The notes below the pieces were generated by a model. The model ran no database searches and was not told the DNA's origin. It saw nothing but the letters and a program-made list of their open reading frames with translations. From an uncultured Clostridia bacterium (GTDB lineage Bacteria; Bacillota; Clostridia; Christensenellales; UBA3700), in assembly GCA_937880755.1 (NCBI GenBank), contig CALGRX010000002.1:62001-126000 (forward strand): a DNA stretch of 64,000 nucleotides, in the 5' to 3' direction. Below are positions 34,587 through 43,514 of this stretch, in pieces. The position numbers were made by a program, and so were the translations under genes. Numbering within the stretch: position 1 is the stretch's first letter; the number at the start of each line of letters is the position of its first letter.

Positions 34587-34892
34587 ATGGATGAAGAATT
34601 GAAGAAGGCTCTATACAAAAAGGCGATAGGCTATACAGCCAAAGAGGTTGTGGAAGAGTACGGCGGAGAGGACGGCAATTTAGTCAAAAAGAAGGTATCC
34701 AAAAAGCACGTTCCGCCAGATATGAGCGCAATAAAAGCTTTGATGGAATTGCAAGAGGTCGCCGACGACTTGTCGAACAAGAGCGAAGAAGAATTGCAAA
34801 CAATGCTAAAAGAGCTGACGCTACAACTCAATCAGCCCGAGCCTAAAACGAGAGCAAAGAAGAAAAAAGCCGAGATGGACGAAGAAGTCTAA
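34587..34892 (+). CDS. Small phage protein next to terminase, function unknown
   Basis: 101 residues from ATG 34587, four bases after AGGAGG; the open frame extends upstream to 34488 without an RBS. Charged and helical: YKKAIGYTAKEVVEEYGG, then KKVSKKHVPPDMSAIKALMEL, then an acidic helix and a K-rich end. This pattern recurs next to terminases in Firmicute prophages. A small-terminase role is possible, but the usual HTH is not clear. Confidence 0.7.
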   Translation: MDEELKKALYKKAIGYTAKEVVEEYGGEDGNLVKKKVSKKHVPPDMSAIKALMELQEVADDLSNKSEEELQTMLKELTLQLNQPEPKTRAKKKKAEMDEEV

Positions 34893-34907
34893 AAATAAGG
34901 AGAAATT

Positions 34908-35132
34908 ATGAAAATAATCGAGCAAAAAAAGAAGGTAAAGTGCGATATGTCGGGTTGCAAAAATACTGCCGACTATTCCGTACTCAAAGAGGGTAATAGT
35001 CCCGACAAATATCTCAATCTATGCAAGGAATGTTTGCAAGCCATATACGAGCAAGCCTCGTCGGTATTCGTACCCAAAAGTCCTAAGAATATCTTGCAAA
35101 AGGATTGTGGCAAGGGTGGAATAAGAAGATAA
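34908..35132 (+). CDS. Small zinc-finger-like phage protein
   Basis: 74 residues with two cysteine pairs, CDMSGC (about 12-17) and CKEC (about 39-42), spaced like a zinc ribbon with NTADYSVL between. RBS AAGGAG upstream. Found between terminase and portal. No further function can be read from it. 35133-35331 is a 199-bp gap with no convincing gene. Confidence 0.7.
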   Translation: MKIIEQKKKVKCDMSGCKNTADYSVLKEGNSPDKYLNLCKECLQAIYEQASSVFVPKSPKNILQKDCGKGGIRR

Positions 35133-35331
35133 ATAGTCGAGAGAGTTGAGCGCGTAGGCTATGAACGTAGAGTCGACAATCGAAATAGCCACGCTTGAGA
35201 GCAAAGGTGCTAGGAATATGCCAAATAATCAACGTTGCGAGCGTAGTTGCAAGTGGAATTCCTGCGAATAGATACTTTGCGAGAGCCTATGCAAAAAACG
35301 ATAAGAAAAGTCAAACAAAAAGGAGGACAAT

Positions 35332-37206
35332 GTGAAAATCGAGGACAAAATACAAGAAAAAATCGTAAACGAAGTGAGAGCCGATTGGGAGAGGCGCAGA
35401 CAAGAGCGTAGACCGTTAGAGTTGCAATGGCGACTCAATATGAACTTTATGGTGGGCAATCAATACTGCGAGATAACCCCGAGAGGCGACGTCGAGGACT
35501 ACGGCAAACAATATTTCTGGCAAGAGAGAGAGGTGTTCAATCACATCGCATCTATTATCGAAACGCGTGTTGCTAAACTGTCGAGAACCAAGACGGGTAT
35601 GACGGTAAGACCGTTCAGTCAAGACGAGGGCGACGTCAATTCCGCCAAGCTATCCACGCAGATAGTGGCTGCAACCTTGGCAAAAAACGATATGCCGAGG
35701 CTGATGAACACGGCGACTATGTGGAGCGAGGTGGTGGGAAGCTGTTTCTTCAAAACTATATGGTCGGCTGATAAAGGTAGAGTCGTAGGCAAGAGCAAAA
35801 ACAACGTGAGCATCAAAGAGGGCGACGTGGAAATTGCCGTCGTTCCGCCATACGAAATCTATCCCGACAGCATATCGAGAGATAGCATAGACGAGTGCCT
35901 TAGCATAATACACGCCAAAGCATACCACGTGGGCGAAATTAAGGACGCGTGGGGCGTAGACGTCAAGGGCGACGACGTGGACGTATTGGGTATGGACAAT
36001 ACGCCGAGCCTTGGCGGTGCGGGCTATAGCGCGAGCGTAGGTAGTATCTTCAATACTACGGCGCACGACAGTTGCGTAGTGATAGAAAGATATACCTTAC
36101 CTACCAAGGATATGCCTGAGGGCGAATTGGTGATAGTAGCCGGCGACAAACTGTTATATAAGGGGGAACTACCGTATCTCAACGGCAAAGACGGCTCTAG
36201 AGGTTATCCCTTCGCAAGGATACATTGCATAGAAAAGATTGCCTCTTTCTTCGGAATGAGCGTGGTTGAGAGAATGATACCTCTGCAAAGGGCATACAAC
36301 GCAGTCAAAAATCGCAAGCACGAGTATATGAACCGTATAGCAATGGGCGTATTGGCGGTTGAGGACGGCTCGGTGGACACAGACAACTTGGAAGAAGAGG
36401 GCTTGTCGCCGGGAAAAATACTCGTATATAGACAAGGCTCTAGCATACCTCACATGATGGACGCGGGCAAAGTGCCGAGCGACTTCCATATAGAAGAAGA
36501 AAGACTGCTATCCGAGTTCGTCACCATATCGGGCGTGAGCGAGCTGTCCAAGTATTCGCAGACCTACGACAGTATGTCGGGTAAGGCAATCAGCTTGTTG
36601 GTGGAGCAAGATGACACCCGTCTGTCTATAGCTTCGTCTAGCATTAGAGAGTGCGTTAAGACGATAGCCGAGCAAATAATAAGGCTATATAAGCAATACG
36701 CAACCTCTAACAGATTGGTAAGAGTAGCAGGCGACAACAACGACGTCAAGAGCGTGTACTTTAGTAGAAGCGACTTAGGCAGTGAAGATATCGTCTTCGA
36801 CAACGAAAATCAGCTCTCCGACTCGCTTGCCAACCGTAGAAATATGGTGATGGAACTCATCAAACTCGGCGCACTCAACGACAGCGACGGCTCGGTGTCC
36901 AAGCGCAACAAACTCAAAATTATGGAGATGCTGGGCTTTGGTAATTGGGAGAGCAGTATGGACATCGAAGAATGTCATCGTAACAAGGCTATGAAAGAGA
37001 ACGCCGAAGTGGAGAGTAAAGAGTTGGTAGTGGGAGAGTTCGACGACCACAACATACACTGCGACGAACATATCAAGCGATATATCGTAGCGGACGACCT
37101 ACCCGAAAAGGTAAGGGAAAAACTCAAAAAGCACATACGAGAGCACAAGAGCAAGATGATAGAGGCGCAAGTGGAAATCTTGCCAAACCAAACGTATGAG
37201 AAGTGA
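35332..37206 (+). CDS. Phage portal protein
   Basis: Forms the dodecameric ring through which DNA is packaged. 624 residues, GTG start at 35332 with AGGAGG five bases upstream. Early helix IVNEVRADWERRRQERRPLELQW, then MNFMVGNQYCEI, FNHIASIIETRVAKLSRTK and the mid-region FFGMSVVERMIPLQRAYNAVKNRKHEY, which resembles podovirus/P22-type portals. The C-terminal 90 residues are helical and highly charged. Directly followed by the scaffold-like gene. Full length and intact. Confidence 0.85.
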   Translation: MKIEDKIQEKIVNEVRADWERRRQERRPLELQWRLNMNFMVGNQYCEITPRGDVEDYGKQYFWQEREVFNHIASIIETRVAKLSRTKTGMTVRPFSQDEGDVNSAKLSTQIVAATLAKNDMPRLMNTATMWSEVVGSCFFKTIWSADKGRVVGKSKNNVSIKEGDVEIAVVPPYEIYPDSISRDSIDECLSIIHAKAYHVGEIKDAWGVDVKGDDVDVLGMDNTPSLGGAGYSASVGSIFNTTAHDSCVVIERYTLPTKDMPEGELVIVAGDKLLYKGELPYLNGKDGSRGYPFARIHCIEKIASFFGMSVVERMIPLQRAYNAVKNRKHEYMNRIAMGVLAVEDGSVDTDNLEEEGLSPGKILVYRQGSSIPHMMDAGKVPSDFHIEEERLLSEFVTISGVSELSKYSQTYDSMSGKAISLLVEQDDTRLSIASSSIRECVKTIAEQIIRLYKQYATSNRLVRVAGDNNDVKSVYFSRSDLGSEDIVFDNENQLSDSLANRRNMVMELIKLGALNDSDGSVSKRNKLKIMEMLGFGNWESSMDIEECHRNKAMKENAEVESKELVVGEFDDHNIHCDEHIKRYIVADDLPEKVREKLKKHIREHKSKMIEAQVEILPNQTYEK

Positions 37207-37213
37207 GGGAAAT

Positions 37214-38011
37214 ATGCAAATAACGCAAGGAGAATATCAAAATGTGGAAAAGATTTTTGTACAAAATGAGATGGATGCTGAGGTGGGGAGTGTAGCCCCT
37301 ACGAGCGAAAATGCCGAACAAACTACGGCAAACGTAGAGCCTACGAAAAGCGAGCAAGACGACTTGCGAGAGGCGCAAGGCGTGGCTTTAGCAATGCAAG
37401 TATCAACGCCTAATTCGACCTATCAAACGACGAGCAACCAAGATAAACGAGCACGAGAGAGTGAAGAAGCGTCTAGTCAAGTCGAAAAAGGTGGCGAAAA
37501 CACGCAAGAGCAAAACGCCGAAAATAACGTAGGCGAGGGTGAAAAACCCGATACGTATAACGAAAAATCAAACTGTGAGCAAGATATCGAGCCAAGTCAA
37601 ACGCCTATATATCAACGGCAAGAGTGGAAGGACAAGACGGATAACTTTTTTGAAAGTTACCCCGTAGCGAGAAGCTTTGCCGTGGAGATTGGCAAGGAGA
37701 TAGCGGACGACGACCAACTAGCGCGCAATGAGAGTTGTCTGGAGATTGCGCTTGCCAAAGTGCTTAGCAAGGCTTATATCTCACCGCAGGAGATGATATT
37801 AAATAAAGACTTTGTTGACAAATACGTGCTGACCAACGAGCAAATCAAATCGACGATAATAGACGGGTACATTCAAAGTCTTGAACGAAACAGCCCACCC
37901 AAATCAATGATGGGTAGAGGGCAAATAATCCTCTCGCCACCCAATAGACCAAAGAGCATCGAAGAGGCGGGAGAAATAATCAAAAAGATGCTAACCAATA
38001 GGAGGATTTGA
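37214..38011 (+). CDS. Scaffold-like phage protein
   Basis: 265 residues from ATG 37214 (MQITQGEYQ), 7 bases after the portal stop and preceded by GTGAGGGA; an upstream in-frame ATG at 37196 overlaps the portal gene. The first 150 residues are low-complexity, rich in Glu, Gln, Asn and Thr and probably disordered; the last 110 are helical with a basic, proline-containing end. Position between portal and capsid, with these features, is that of a scaffolding protein. Its stop shares the TGATG overlap with the capsid start, so translation is coupled. Confidence 0.65.
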   Translation: MQITQGEYQNVEKIFVQNEMDAEVGSVAPTSENAEQTTANVEPTKSEQDDLREAQGVALAMQVSTPNSTYQTTSNQDKRARESEEASSQVEKGGENTQEQNAENNVGEGEKPDTYNEKSNCEQDIEPSQTPIYQRQEWKDKTDNFFESYPVARSFAVEIGKEIADDDQLARNESCLEIALAKVLSKAYISPQEMILNKDFVDKYVLTNEQIKSTIIDGYIQSLERNSPPKSMMGRGQIILSPPNRPKSIEEAGEIIKKMLTNRRI

Positions 38012-39180
38012 TGGTAACACTAGAAACAGCAGATAAGGCACTAAAAGAAGTATATCTCGGCATCGTAGCCGACCAACTTAACGTAACGGTTAATCCGTTC
38101 TTGGCTAAGATAAAGCAAAGCACCAACGACGTAGTTGGCAAGGATATAATTAAGCTCGTGCCTTACGGAATCAACGGCGGTATCGGGGCAGGTACGGAAA
38201 CGGGAGATTTGCCTGCCGCCGCTCAAAACAACTACGACAGATTTAAGCTCGAACTCAAAAACTTGTACGGAACGATTGAACTTTCCGACAAGGCAATCAG
38301 GGCTTCGCAATCTAGCGCAAGCGCATTCGTCAACTTGCTCAACGCAGAGATGGACGGACTGCTCAAAGCGTCTAAATTTAACCTTGGCAGAATGCTTTAC
38401 GGCGACGGCAGCGGTATTTTGTCCAAGTGCCAATCAAGCAAGTCTTCGGGCAAGGTCATAGGTCTTGTCAGCGTGAAGAACGTGATGGAAGGTATGGTGG
38501 TCGACGTGTACAACGGCGCAACCGACAAAGTCTACAACGGCTTGGCGGGCGTGAGAATTACCAGCGTGGATAGAGTCAACAAGACGATTACTATCAACGT
38601 TACGCCGTCGGTGACTATCGCCAACGTCGACTATATCACAGTGCAAGGCTCTAAGGACAACGAACTTACCGGTCTCAAGGCAATCTTCTCGGATAAAGAC
38701 CTCTACGGTTTGTCGAGAGAGGGAAGAAGCTGGCTCAGTCCTAAGCACGTGCAAAACGTGGGCGATATCTCTTGTTCCAAAATCCAAGAGGTCATCGACT
38801 ATATCGACGAGATTGCAGGTAGCACCGTGGATATGATTGTTTGTAGCTACGACGTGAGAAGATACTATCTCGAGCACCTCGCTCTCAACCGTACCAACGT
38901 AGACTATATGAACCTGGACGGCGGTTTTAGAGCAATTTCTTACAACGGTATCCCGGTAGTTGCCGACAGATTCATCGACGACGGCGAAATGTACTTGCTC
39001 AACACGGGCGACTTTAAGTTGCATCAATTGTGCGATTGGAGATGGCTCGAAGGCGACGGCGGTAAGGTCATCAAGCAAAAGGCAGGTACTGCTACTTATA
39101 CCGCAACCTTAGTAAAATACGCCGACATGTTGTGCGATAAGCCTATCGGTCAAGCTAAGCTCAGCGGTATCACCGGCTGA
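38011..39180 (+). CDS. Phage major capsid protein
   Basis: 389 residues from ATG 38011, with GGAGG five bases upstream; a TTG at 38008 is an unlikely alternative. The order of elements fits an HK97-fold shell protein of Firmicute prophages: N-terminal helix ALKEVYLGIVADQLNV, IELSDKAIRASQSS, AEMDGLLKASKFNLGRMLYGDG, an inserted beta domain (about 150-220), and the C-terminal ISYNGIPVVADRFID...MYLLNTGDFKLHQLCDW. Intact; the most diagnostic gene of the cassette along with terminase and portal. Confidence 0.9.
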   Translation: MVTLETADKALKEVYLGIVADQLNVTVNPFLAKIKQSTNDVVGKDIIKLVPYGINGGIGAGTETGDLPAAAQNNYDRFKLELKNLYGTIELSDKAIRASQSSASAFVNLLNAEMDGLLKASKFNLGRMLYGDGSGILSKCQSSKSSGKVIGLVSVKNVMEGMVVDVYNGATDKVYNGLAGVRITSVDRVNKTITINVTPSVTIANVDYITVQGSKDNELTGLKAIFSDKDLYGLSREGRSWLSPKHVQNVGDISCSKIQEVIDYIDEIAGSTVDMIVCSYDVRRYYLEHLALNRTNVDYMNLDGGFRAISYNGIPVVADRFIDDGEMYLLNTGDFKLHQLCDWRWLEGDGGKVIKQKAGTATYTATLVKYADMLCDKPIGQAKLSGITG

Positions 39181-39193
39181 TAAGGAGGGGACT

Positions 39194-39532
39194 ATGCAAA
39201 AACTCGTAGCCGTATATAACGACCTATTTGACGTATCAAGCAGGATAAAGAGCATTGATGACGACTATCAAATATACTTTAATCGGGGAAACTGCCGATA
39301 CGAACTGCACAACCTCAGAATTAGACCTACCAAGCAGGCGGATATTCCGTATGATACTTTGGATTGTAGAGTGCTGACTTGGGCGAGAAAGACCCGTGTG
39401 GAAAATCTACAAAGGCTGATAGATGAGATCAACGAGCACAATCAAAGATTGGAGAGAGAAAACGGCTACGCGCAGCTGCAAAGGGCTCAAAACATAATAG
39501 AAAATCAAGCGCGTAGAGGGGTTGGTCGATGA
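39194..39532 (+). CDS. Small phage structural-cluster protein
   Basis: 112 residues. Starts MQKLVAVYNDLFDVSSRIKSID and ends in a charged helical region (INEHNQRLERENGYAQLQR). Follows the capsid by 13 bp with GGAGG upstream. Probably helical with no motif I recognise. Its position just after the capsid gene suggests a head-completion or decoration role, but nothing in the sequence proves it. Confidence 0.6.
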   Translation: MQKLVAVYNDLFDVSSRIKSIDDDYQIYFNRGNCRYELHNLRIRPTKQADIPYDTLDCRVLTWARKTRVENLQRLIDEINEHNQRLERENGYAQLQRAQNIIENQARRGVGR

Positions 39533-39560
39533 GCCGATTCCTCTACGTCAAAGGAGCGAT

Positions 39561-40100
39561 ATGAAACTAAAAGAAGTGATAGAAATATGCCTAACCTATC
39601 TCGGTGACGAAGACCCGACTATCAGCAGTTCTACCAAAACTACTGCCAAAATCAAATTGCTCGTCAGATGTGCCAATATGGTGATAAAAGAGATTGCCTC
39701 GGATTATCTACCGTTGACGGCAAATAAAGCTTGCACCGTAAAGGACGGCGAGGTGGAATACTCGACGCTCGATTATAGAGTAAAAGAAGTGTTGAGCGTA
39801 AAGTCCAACGGCGTTGAGGTGGAATGGAGCGCAAAGCCGTCTAAACTCATAGTTAAGAGCGAGGGCGAAGTGGATATAAAGTATTCTTATTTGCCTACCG
39901 ACGTCGACCTAGACGATGAGTGCGACGTGGACGTAAGAGTTTCGCCCGTGTGCCTAGCTATGGGTGCGTGCGCGGAATATTGCGTGATTGAAGGCAATTA
40001 CGAGCAAGCCGTGATGATGAACGATAAGTTTATGGACAGTATTGCCATAGCTTGTAGGAATAATAGAGAAAAGAAAATCAAAGGCAGGGTATGGCGATGA
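39561..40100 (+). CDS. Phage head-tail adaptor-like protein
   Basis: 179 residues from ATG 39561, after AAGGAG; the longer open frame starts with TTG inside the previous gene. LKEVIEICLTYLGDEDPTISSS and the helix LLVRCANMVIKEIASDYLPLT, then beta segments and a C-terminal helix, resemble the adaptor/connector proteins that follow the capsid gene in podovirus-like cassettes. Overlaps the next gene by 10 bases. Confidence 0.55.
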   Translation: MKLKEVIEICLTYLGDEDPTISSSTKTTAKIKLLVRCANMVIKEIASDYLPLTANKACTVKDGEVEYSTLDYRVKEVLSVKSNGVEVEWSAKPSKLIVKSEGEVDIKYSYLPTDVDLDDECDVDVRVSPVCLAMGACAEYCVIEGNYEQAVMMNDKFMDSIAIACRNNREKKIKGRVWR

Positions 40101-41494
40101 TAGTTCAAAAGAAGAGCGCAAAACCTCTAAAGCCACAGACTCGTTACTTCGTTTTGTCTAAGTTCGAGGGCAACGGCAACGTCAAGAAAGACGGCAAATT
40201 GCCTTGTTTAGGTTGTGACGAAGGATACAACTTCGAGTGTAAAAACAATATGCTCGTCGAGGCAAGGGGCTTTGGAAAAATCAAGTTGGAGGGTGGTAGC
40301 GAAGTAGCAAAATTACCCGAGAACGTGGGCGAAGGAAAACTCTTTTTCGTCCGTACCACCGCTACCGAAAAGGGAAGCGGAAAACTAATCTTTTGTCACG
40401 ATAGGGGATTGGAAATCTTAGACCTAGAAAAAGACGCTAAGTGGCAACACTTGGATATTGACGAAAAGGTGGCGTCAGTGACCGACTACAACTATATGGG
40501 CAGAGATTTGGCTCTATTGGGCGGTGAAGGGGGCACTACCTACGTGTTGGAAAATCAAACTCTGACTAAGGTGTTGACCGACAAGGTTATAGTGCAACTT
40601 ATAAGCCACAACGAAAGAATATTCGCCCTTGTCAAAGGCGGTAACAATAGCGTTTGGTTTAGCGACGTGTTCAATCCTTTCGATTGGGAAGTGTCGCTGA
40701 GCGGCGGCGGATATTTGGAATGCGACAATTCGTCGGGCGTGATAAACAAGCTGGTAAGTATGGGCGATTATCTATACCTATTTTGCGATTACGGAATATA
40801 TAGGCTGACTTGCTATAGTTTGCAGTCACAGTTTGAACTAAAAAAGGTGTATAGCAGCGGTGAAAAAATTTTGGGCGAGTCGGTGGCGTCAACGCAAAAC
40901 AAAATAGTGTTTTGCACCAAAGATAACGCGTATAGTTACGACTATTACGGCGTAAAAAGGCTGAACGTAGACTTGGAAACTATGACTAGTCAAAACAACT
41001 CAATCAAGAGCGCAGTTGCCAAGCAAAACCAAGTGTATATCGTCACACAAAATGCAGAGATTATAATCTACGACGTAGAAAAAGGCAATTATTGCGTGGT
41101 GAACGGCTACCAAACGGGCGATTTGACCAACGTAGAGGCAAAGAACTTGAGCGCGATAGTGGCTAGGTCTAAGTATAGCGAAGAATTGGTGATGACGACC
41201 GACGTCGGAGAAGATTGCGTCACGCAATGCGCTAGAAGCTGGAAGATAAAGGACGTAGACTTAGGACAGCCTAATAGACTCAAAAATATTAGATACGCCG
41301 AGTATAAGGTTAGCGCACAAACGACCTTGTTCGTGACGGCGGACGGGGTGAAGTATGAATTCCCTCTGACGCAAAGAAGCAACAAAGTGGCAATCAACGT
41401 CAAGGGCAAGAGCTTTGACTTCGAGCTATTTAACGATACGGCTACGATAAAAATCGCACCCGTAGAATTGAGGATTGACTTGTTGAGGTGCTAA
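40091..41494 (+). CDS. Phage DNA-stabilisation/tail-hub-like protein, beta-propeller-like
   Basis: 467 residues, almost all beta. SVWFSDVFNPFDWEVS near the middle and repeated KLVSMGDYLYLFCDYGIYRLTCY-type strands resemble the P22 gp10-type packaged-DNA stabilisation family, which commonly carries a VWFSD...W motif. Such proteins plug the portal after packaging. No signal peptide or membrane segment. Intact; overlaps the adaptor-like gene by 10 bases and abuts the following gene. Confidence 0.65.
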   Translation: MAMIVQKKSAKPLKPQTRYFVLSKFEGNGNVKKDGKLPCLGCDEGYNFECKNNMLVEARGFGKIKLEGGSEVAKLPENVGEGKLFFVRTTATEKGSGKLIFCHDRGLEILDLEKDAKWQHLDIDEKVASVTDYNYMGRDLALLGGEGGTTYVLENQTLTKVLTDKVIVQLISHNERIFALVKGGNNSVWFSDVFNPFDWEVSLSGGGYLECDNSSGVINKLVSMGDYLYLFCDYGIYRLTCYSLQSQFELKKVYSSGEKILGESVASTQNKIVFCTKDNAYSYDYYGVKRLNVDLETMTSQNNSIKSAVAKQNQVYIVTQNAEIIIYDVEKGNYCVVNGYQTGDLTNVEAKNLSAIVARSKYSEELVMTTDVGEDCVTQCARSWKIKDVDLGQPNRLKNIRYAEYKVSAQTTLFVTADGVKYEFPLTQRSNKVAINVKGKSFDFELFNDTATIKIAPVELRIDLLRC

Positions 41495-41842
41495 ATGCAA
41501 GAGTGGATATATAAGGTTGACGAGGCGTTGAGATACTCGCTACAAGCCCTGTCGGCAATGAGAGAAAACCTCGAATGGAGCTATGAACCGCAAAGCGAAA
41601 ATCCTAGATACGTATTGAGATTTTGGTGTGAAAACACTAGATGCGACGTGAGAATAGTCGTATTGGGACAAGACGCCAAAACAGCCTCGATAGACGGAGA
41701 AAGCATCACTTGGCAAGGCGGTGTAAAGCATTGGAAAGGAATGCTATCCAAGGGCGAACACACGCTAGTCGTAGAGTGCGGATCGCATCAAGGTGCATAC
41801 GTTTCGATAGAGGTGAAAGGGGGCAAAAAGCTTGAAGATTGA
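41495..41842 (+). CDS. Small phage protein, function unknown
   Basis: 115 residues starting directly after the preceding stop (TAAATG). N-terminal helix (EALRYSLQALSAMRENLEW) and a beta-rich remainder ending in KLED. No motif recognised. Confidence 0.55.
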   Translation: MQEWIYKVDEALRYSLQALSAMRENLEWSYEPQSENPRYVLRFWCENTRCDVRIVVLGQDAKTASIDGESITWQGGVKHWKGMLSKGEHTLVVECGSHQGAYVSIEVKGGKKLED

Positions 41843-41905
41843 TACGCTGATATTGAAAAAATGGATAGCAAGGTATAATCGCATAATAGCGATGAGGAGT
41901 AGAAA

Positions 41906-42892
41906 ATGTGGGAGAAAATAAAGGATTTTTTTGGGATAGAAACCAAAAAGGATAAGGAAGAAAAGGCGCAAAGAGAGGCGCAAAAGAAACAATTATCCGA
42001 TTCGCAAAACGAGTTGTACAATCAACTTAGCGAAATGGATAAGGCTTGGAAAGATAAACAAAGCAACAGGTGGGTTTTGTACGAGAATACTATGCCGGAA
42101 ACCTACGATTGGACGCCGAAAGAGTACGATGGCGAAAGCGAAGAAGAAATAAGAACTCGTATAAACGACTATTACGCACCGATAAGAGAGCAAGAAAAAG
42201 CGAGCGTTGAGAACGAGTACGACGCAAAGATAAACGCCCAAAAAGACAAAAAAAGCGAAGCTCTTGCGAATGCGGAAAAAGAGCATGCAAATAACAGACA
42301 AAACAAAAAGGACAATTTCGACAAAATCAAGTCGACTACCGCAGAAAAAGGTATGCTTCGCTCTTCTATCAAGACCAATCTCGACGAAGATGCGCAACGA
42401 AACTTCGAGCAAATGAGAGATCAAATCTATGGAAAATACGCCGAAAATATAGGCGCGATAGACTACAAGATACAGCAACTTAACGCTCAAAGACAAGACG
42501 CGTTGAGCGACCTGGATATTGCCTACGCAAAATCTATAAGCTCGGACATAAACAAGTTGGTCAAAGAGAGAGACGCCGAATTGGATAAGATACAAAAATA
42601 CAACGACGAACAAAGCCAAAAAGCAAAGGATTATGTGGAAAACAGAACCAAATTGATACAAAAACAAAGAGAAGATATTGCCAACATTCAAACCAAAGAA
42701 AGGGAAAGCGAAATAAAATACGGTTATAGCGGTGAAAAGCTTGACGAGTATACTAAAAGGCTGAACGCGGCGGTTGAGTTCTATAAATCAATGCCGTCGG
42801 ACATAGCCTACGAATTGGTGGTAAACAACCAACAACTCAAAAATTATCTCGGCTTGATGTACGGCAGTTTGGTAAGCGCAATACATGGATAA
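41906..42892 (+). CDS. Coiled-coil phage protein, tape/ejection-like candidate
   Basis: 328 residues, extremely rich in Glu, Lys and Gln, and predicted to be long coiled coils from about 90 to 280 (KNAEKEHANNRQNKKDNFDKI-type repeats). The N-terminus MWEKIKDFFGIETKKDKE is amphipathic. Placed after the stabilisation-type gene and before the holins, where podophages carry ejection or internal virion proteins. It is too short for a siphovirus tape measure. Function is inferred from position and shape. Confidence 0.55.
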   Translation: MWEKIKDFFGIETKKDKEEKAQREAQKKQLSDSQNELYNQLSEMDKAWKDKQSNRWVLYENTMPETYDWTPKEYDGESEEEIRTRINDYYAPIREQEKASVENEYDAKINAQKDKKSEALANAEKEHANNRQNKKDNFDKIKSTTAEKGMLRSSIKTNLDEDAQRNFEQMRDQIYGKYAENIGAIDYKIQQLNAQRQDALSDLDIAYAKSISSDINKLVKERDAELDKIQKYNDEQSQKAKDYVENRTKLIQKQREDIANIQTKERESEIKYGYSGEKLDEYTKRLNAAVEFYKSMPSDIAYELVVNNQQLKNYLGLMYGSLVSAIHG

Positions 42893-43106
42893 TATGTGGC
42901 ATACTTTGTTGGAATTTGCCGCCACCAACGGCATTTGGGCGTTGTTGTTTTGCTCGCTGTTGATATATCAGCTCAAGGACAGCAGAGCGAGAGAAAGAAA
43001 GTATCAAGCAACTATCGACAGCCTGAGCAAAGGGCTGGAATATATGCAAGATATTGACGTCAATATCGAAAGAATTAGACAAGAAATGAGAGCAAGGTTG
43101 GGGTGA
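42885..43106 (+). CDS. BhlA/UviB-type holin-like protein
   Basis: 73 residues. A short N-terminal segment, one transmembrane helix (about 15-30, GIWALLFCSLLIYQL), then a charged cytoplasmic coiled coil (ARERKYQATIDSLSKGL). This matches the BhlA/UviB family. Overlaps the coiled-coil gene by 8 bases and the next holin by a few bases. Confidence 0.85.
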   Translation: MDNMWHTLLEFAATNGIWALLFCSLLIYQLKDSRARERKYQATIDSLSKGLEYMQDIDVNIERIRQEMRARLG

Positions 43107-43108
43107 GT

Positions 43109-43318
43109 ATGAAGGAAAAATTGAGAAGTTATAATTTTTGGCTGTCAGTCATCAGCGCAGTACTCGTGGCGCTAAGCACTATCAACGGAGAATTGAATAT
43201 CCCGTATATAGACAAAGTGCTGACCGCTGTGCTCGGCGTATTCGCCGTGAGCGGAATAGTGTCCAAACCGAAAACGGACGTAATAGACGATAAGCCTCAA
43301 GAAGACGAGGAAAAGTAG
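43109..43318 (+). CDS. Phage holin, second type
   Basis: 69 residues from ATG 43109; a GTG at 43103 is also possible and overlaps the preceding stop. Hydrophobic helices around LSVISAVLVALSTIN and YIDKVLTAVLGVFAVSGIV and an acidic tail (KPQEDEEK) are typical of small phage holins (LC3-like). It is the last gene of the cassette and is followed at once by a terminator. No lysin is found next to either holin. Confidence 0.75.
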   Translation: MKEKLRSYNFWLSVISAVLVALSTINGELNIPYIDKVLTAVLGVFAVSGIVSKPKTDVIDDKPQEDEEK

Positions 43319-43326
43319 AAAGAATA

Positions 43327-43359
43327 AAAATCGCTTTGGGTAACCAAGGCGATTTTTTT
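43327..43359 (+). terminator. Terminator ending the phage cassette
   Basis: Stem AAAATCGC-TTTGG / CCAAG-GCGATTTT with loop GTAA, followed by T7, 8 bp past the last holin. Confidence 0.9.
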
Positions 43360-43364
43360 GTGGA

Positions 43365-43495
43365 GATTGCGGGGTTATGTTACGCTCCACCGCAATAACA
43401 AAAGGATGAGATTGCCACAGTATTGCAAGCAATACTTCGCAATGACATAATGGATAGAGATTGCCACAGCGTTGCAAGCAATACTTCGCAATGAT
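43365..43495. repeat. Dispersed intergenic repeat, triple copy R3
   Basis: Three modules in tandem: GAGATTGCGG...CCGCAATAAC (43365-43399), AGATTGCCACAG...TCGCAATGACA (43409-43446) and AGATTGCCACAG...TCGCAATGATA (43458-43495). The last two are nearly identical and contain a TTGCAAGCAA-type palindrome. They lie between the phage terminator and the murG stop. Confidence 0.8.
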
Positions 43496-43514
43496 ATAAC
43501 GCAAGAATGAGAGT

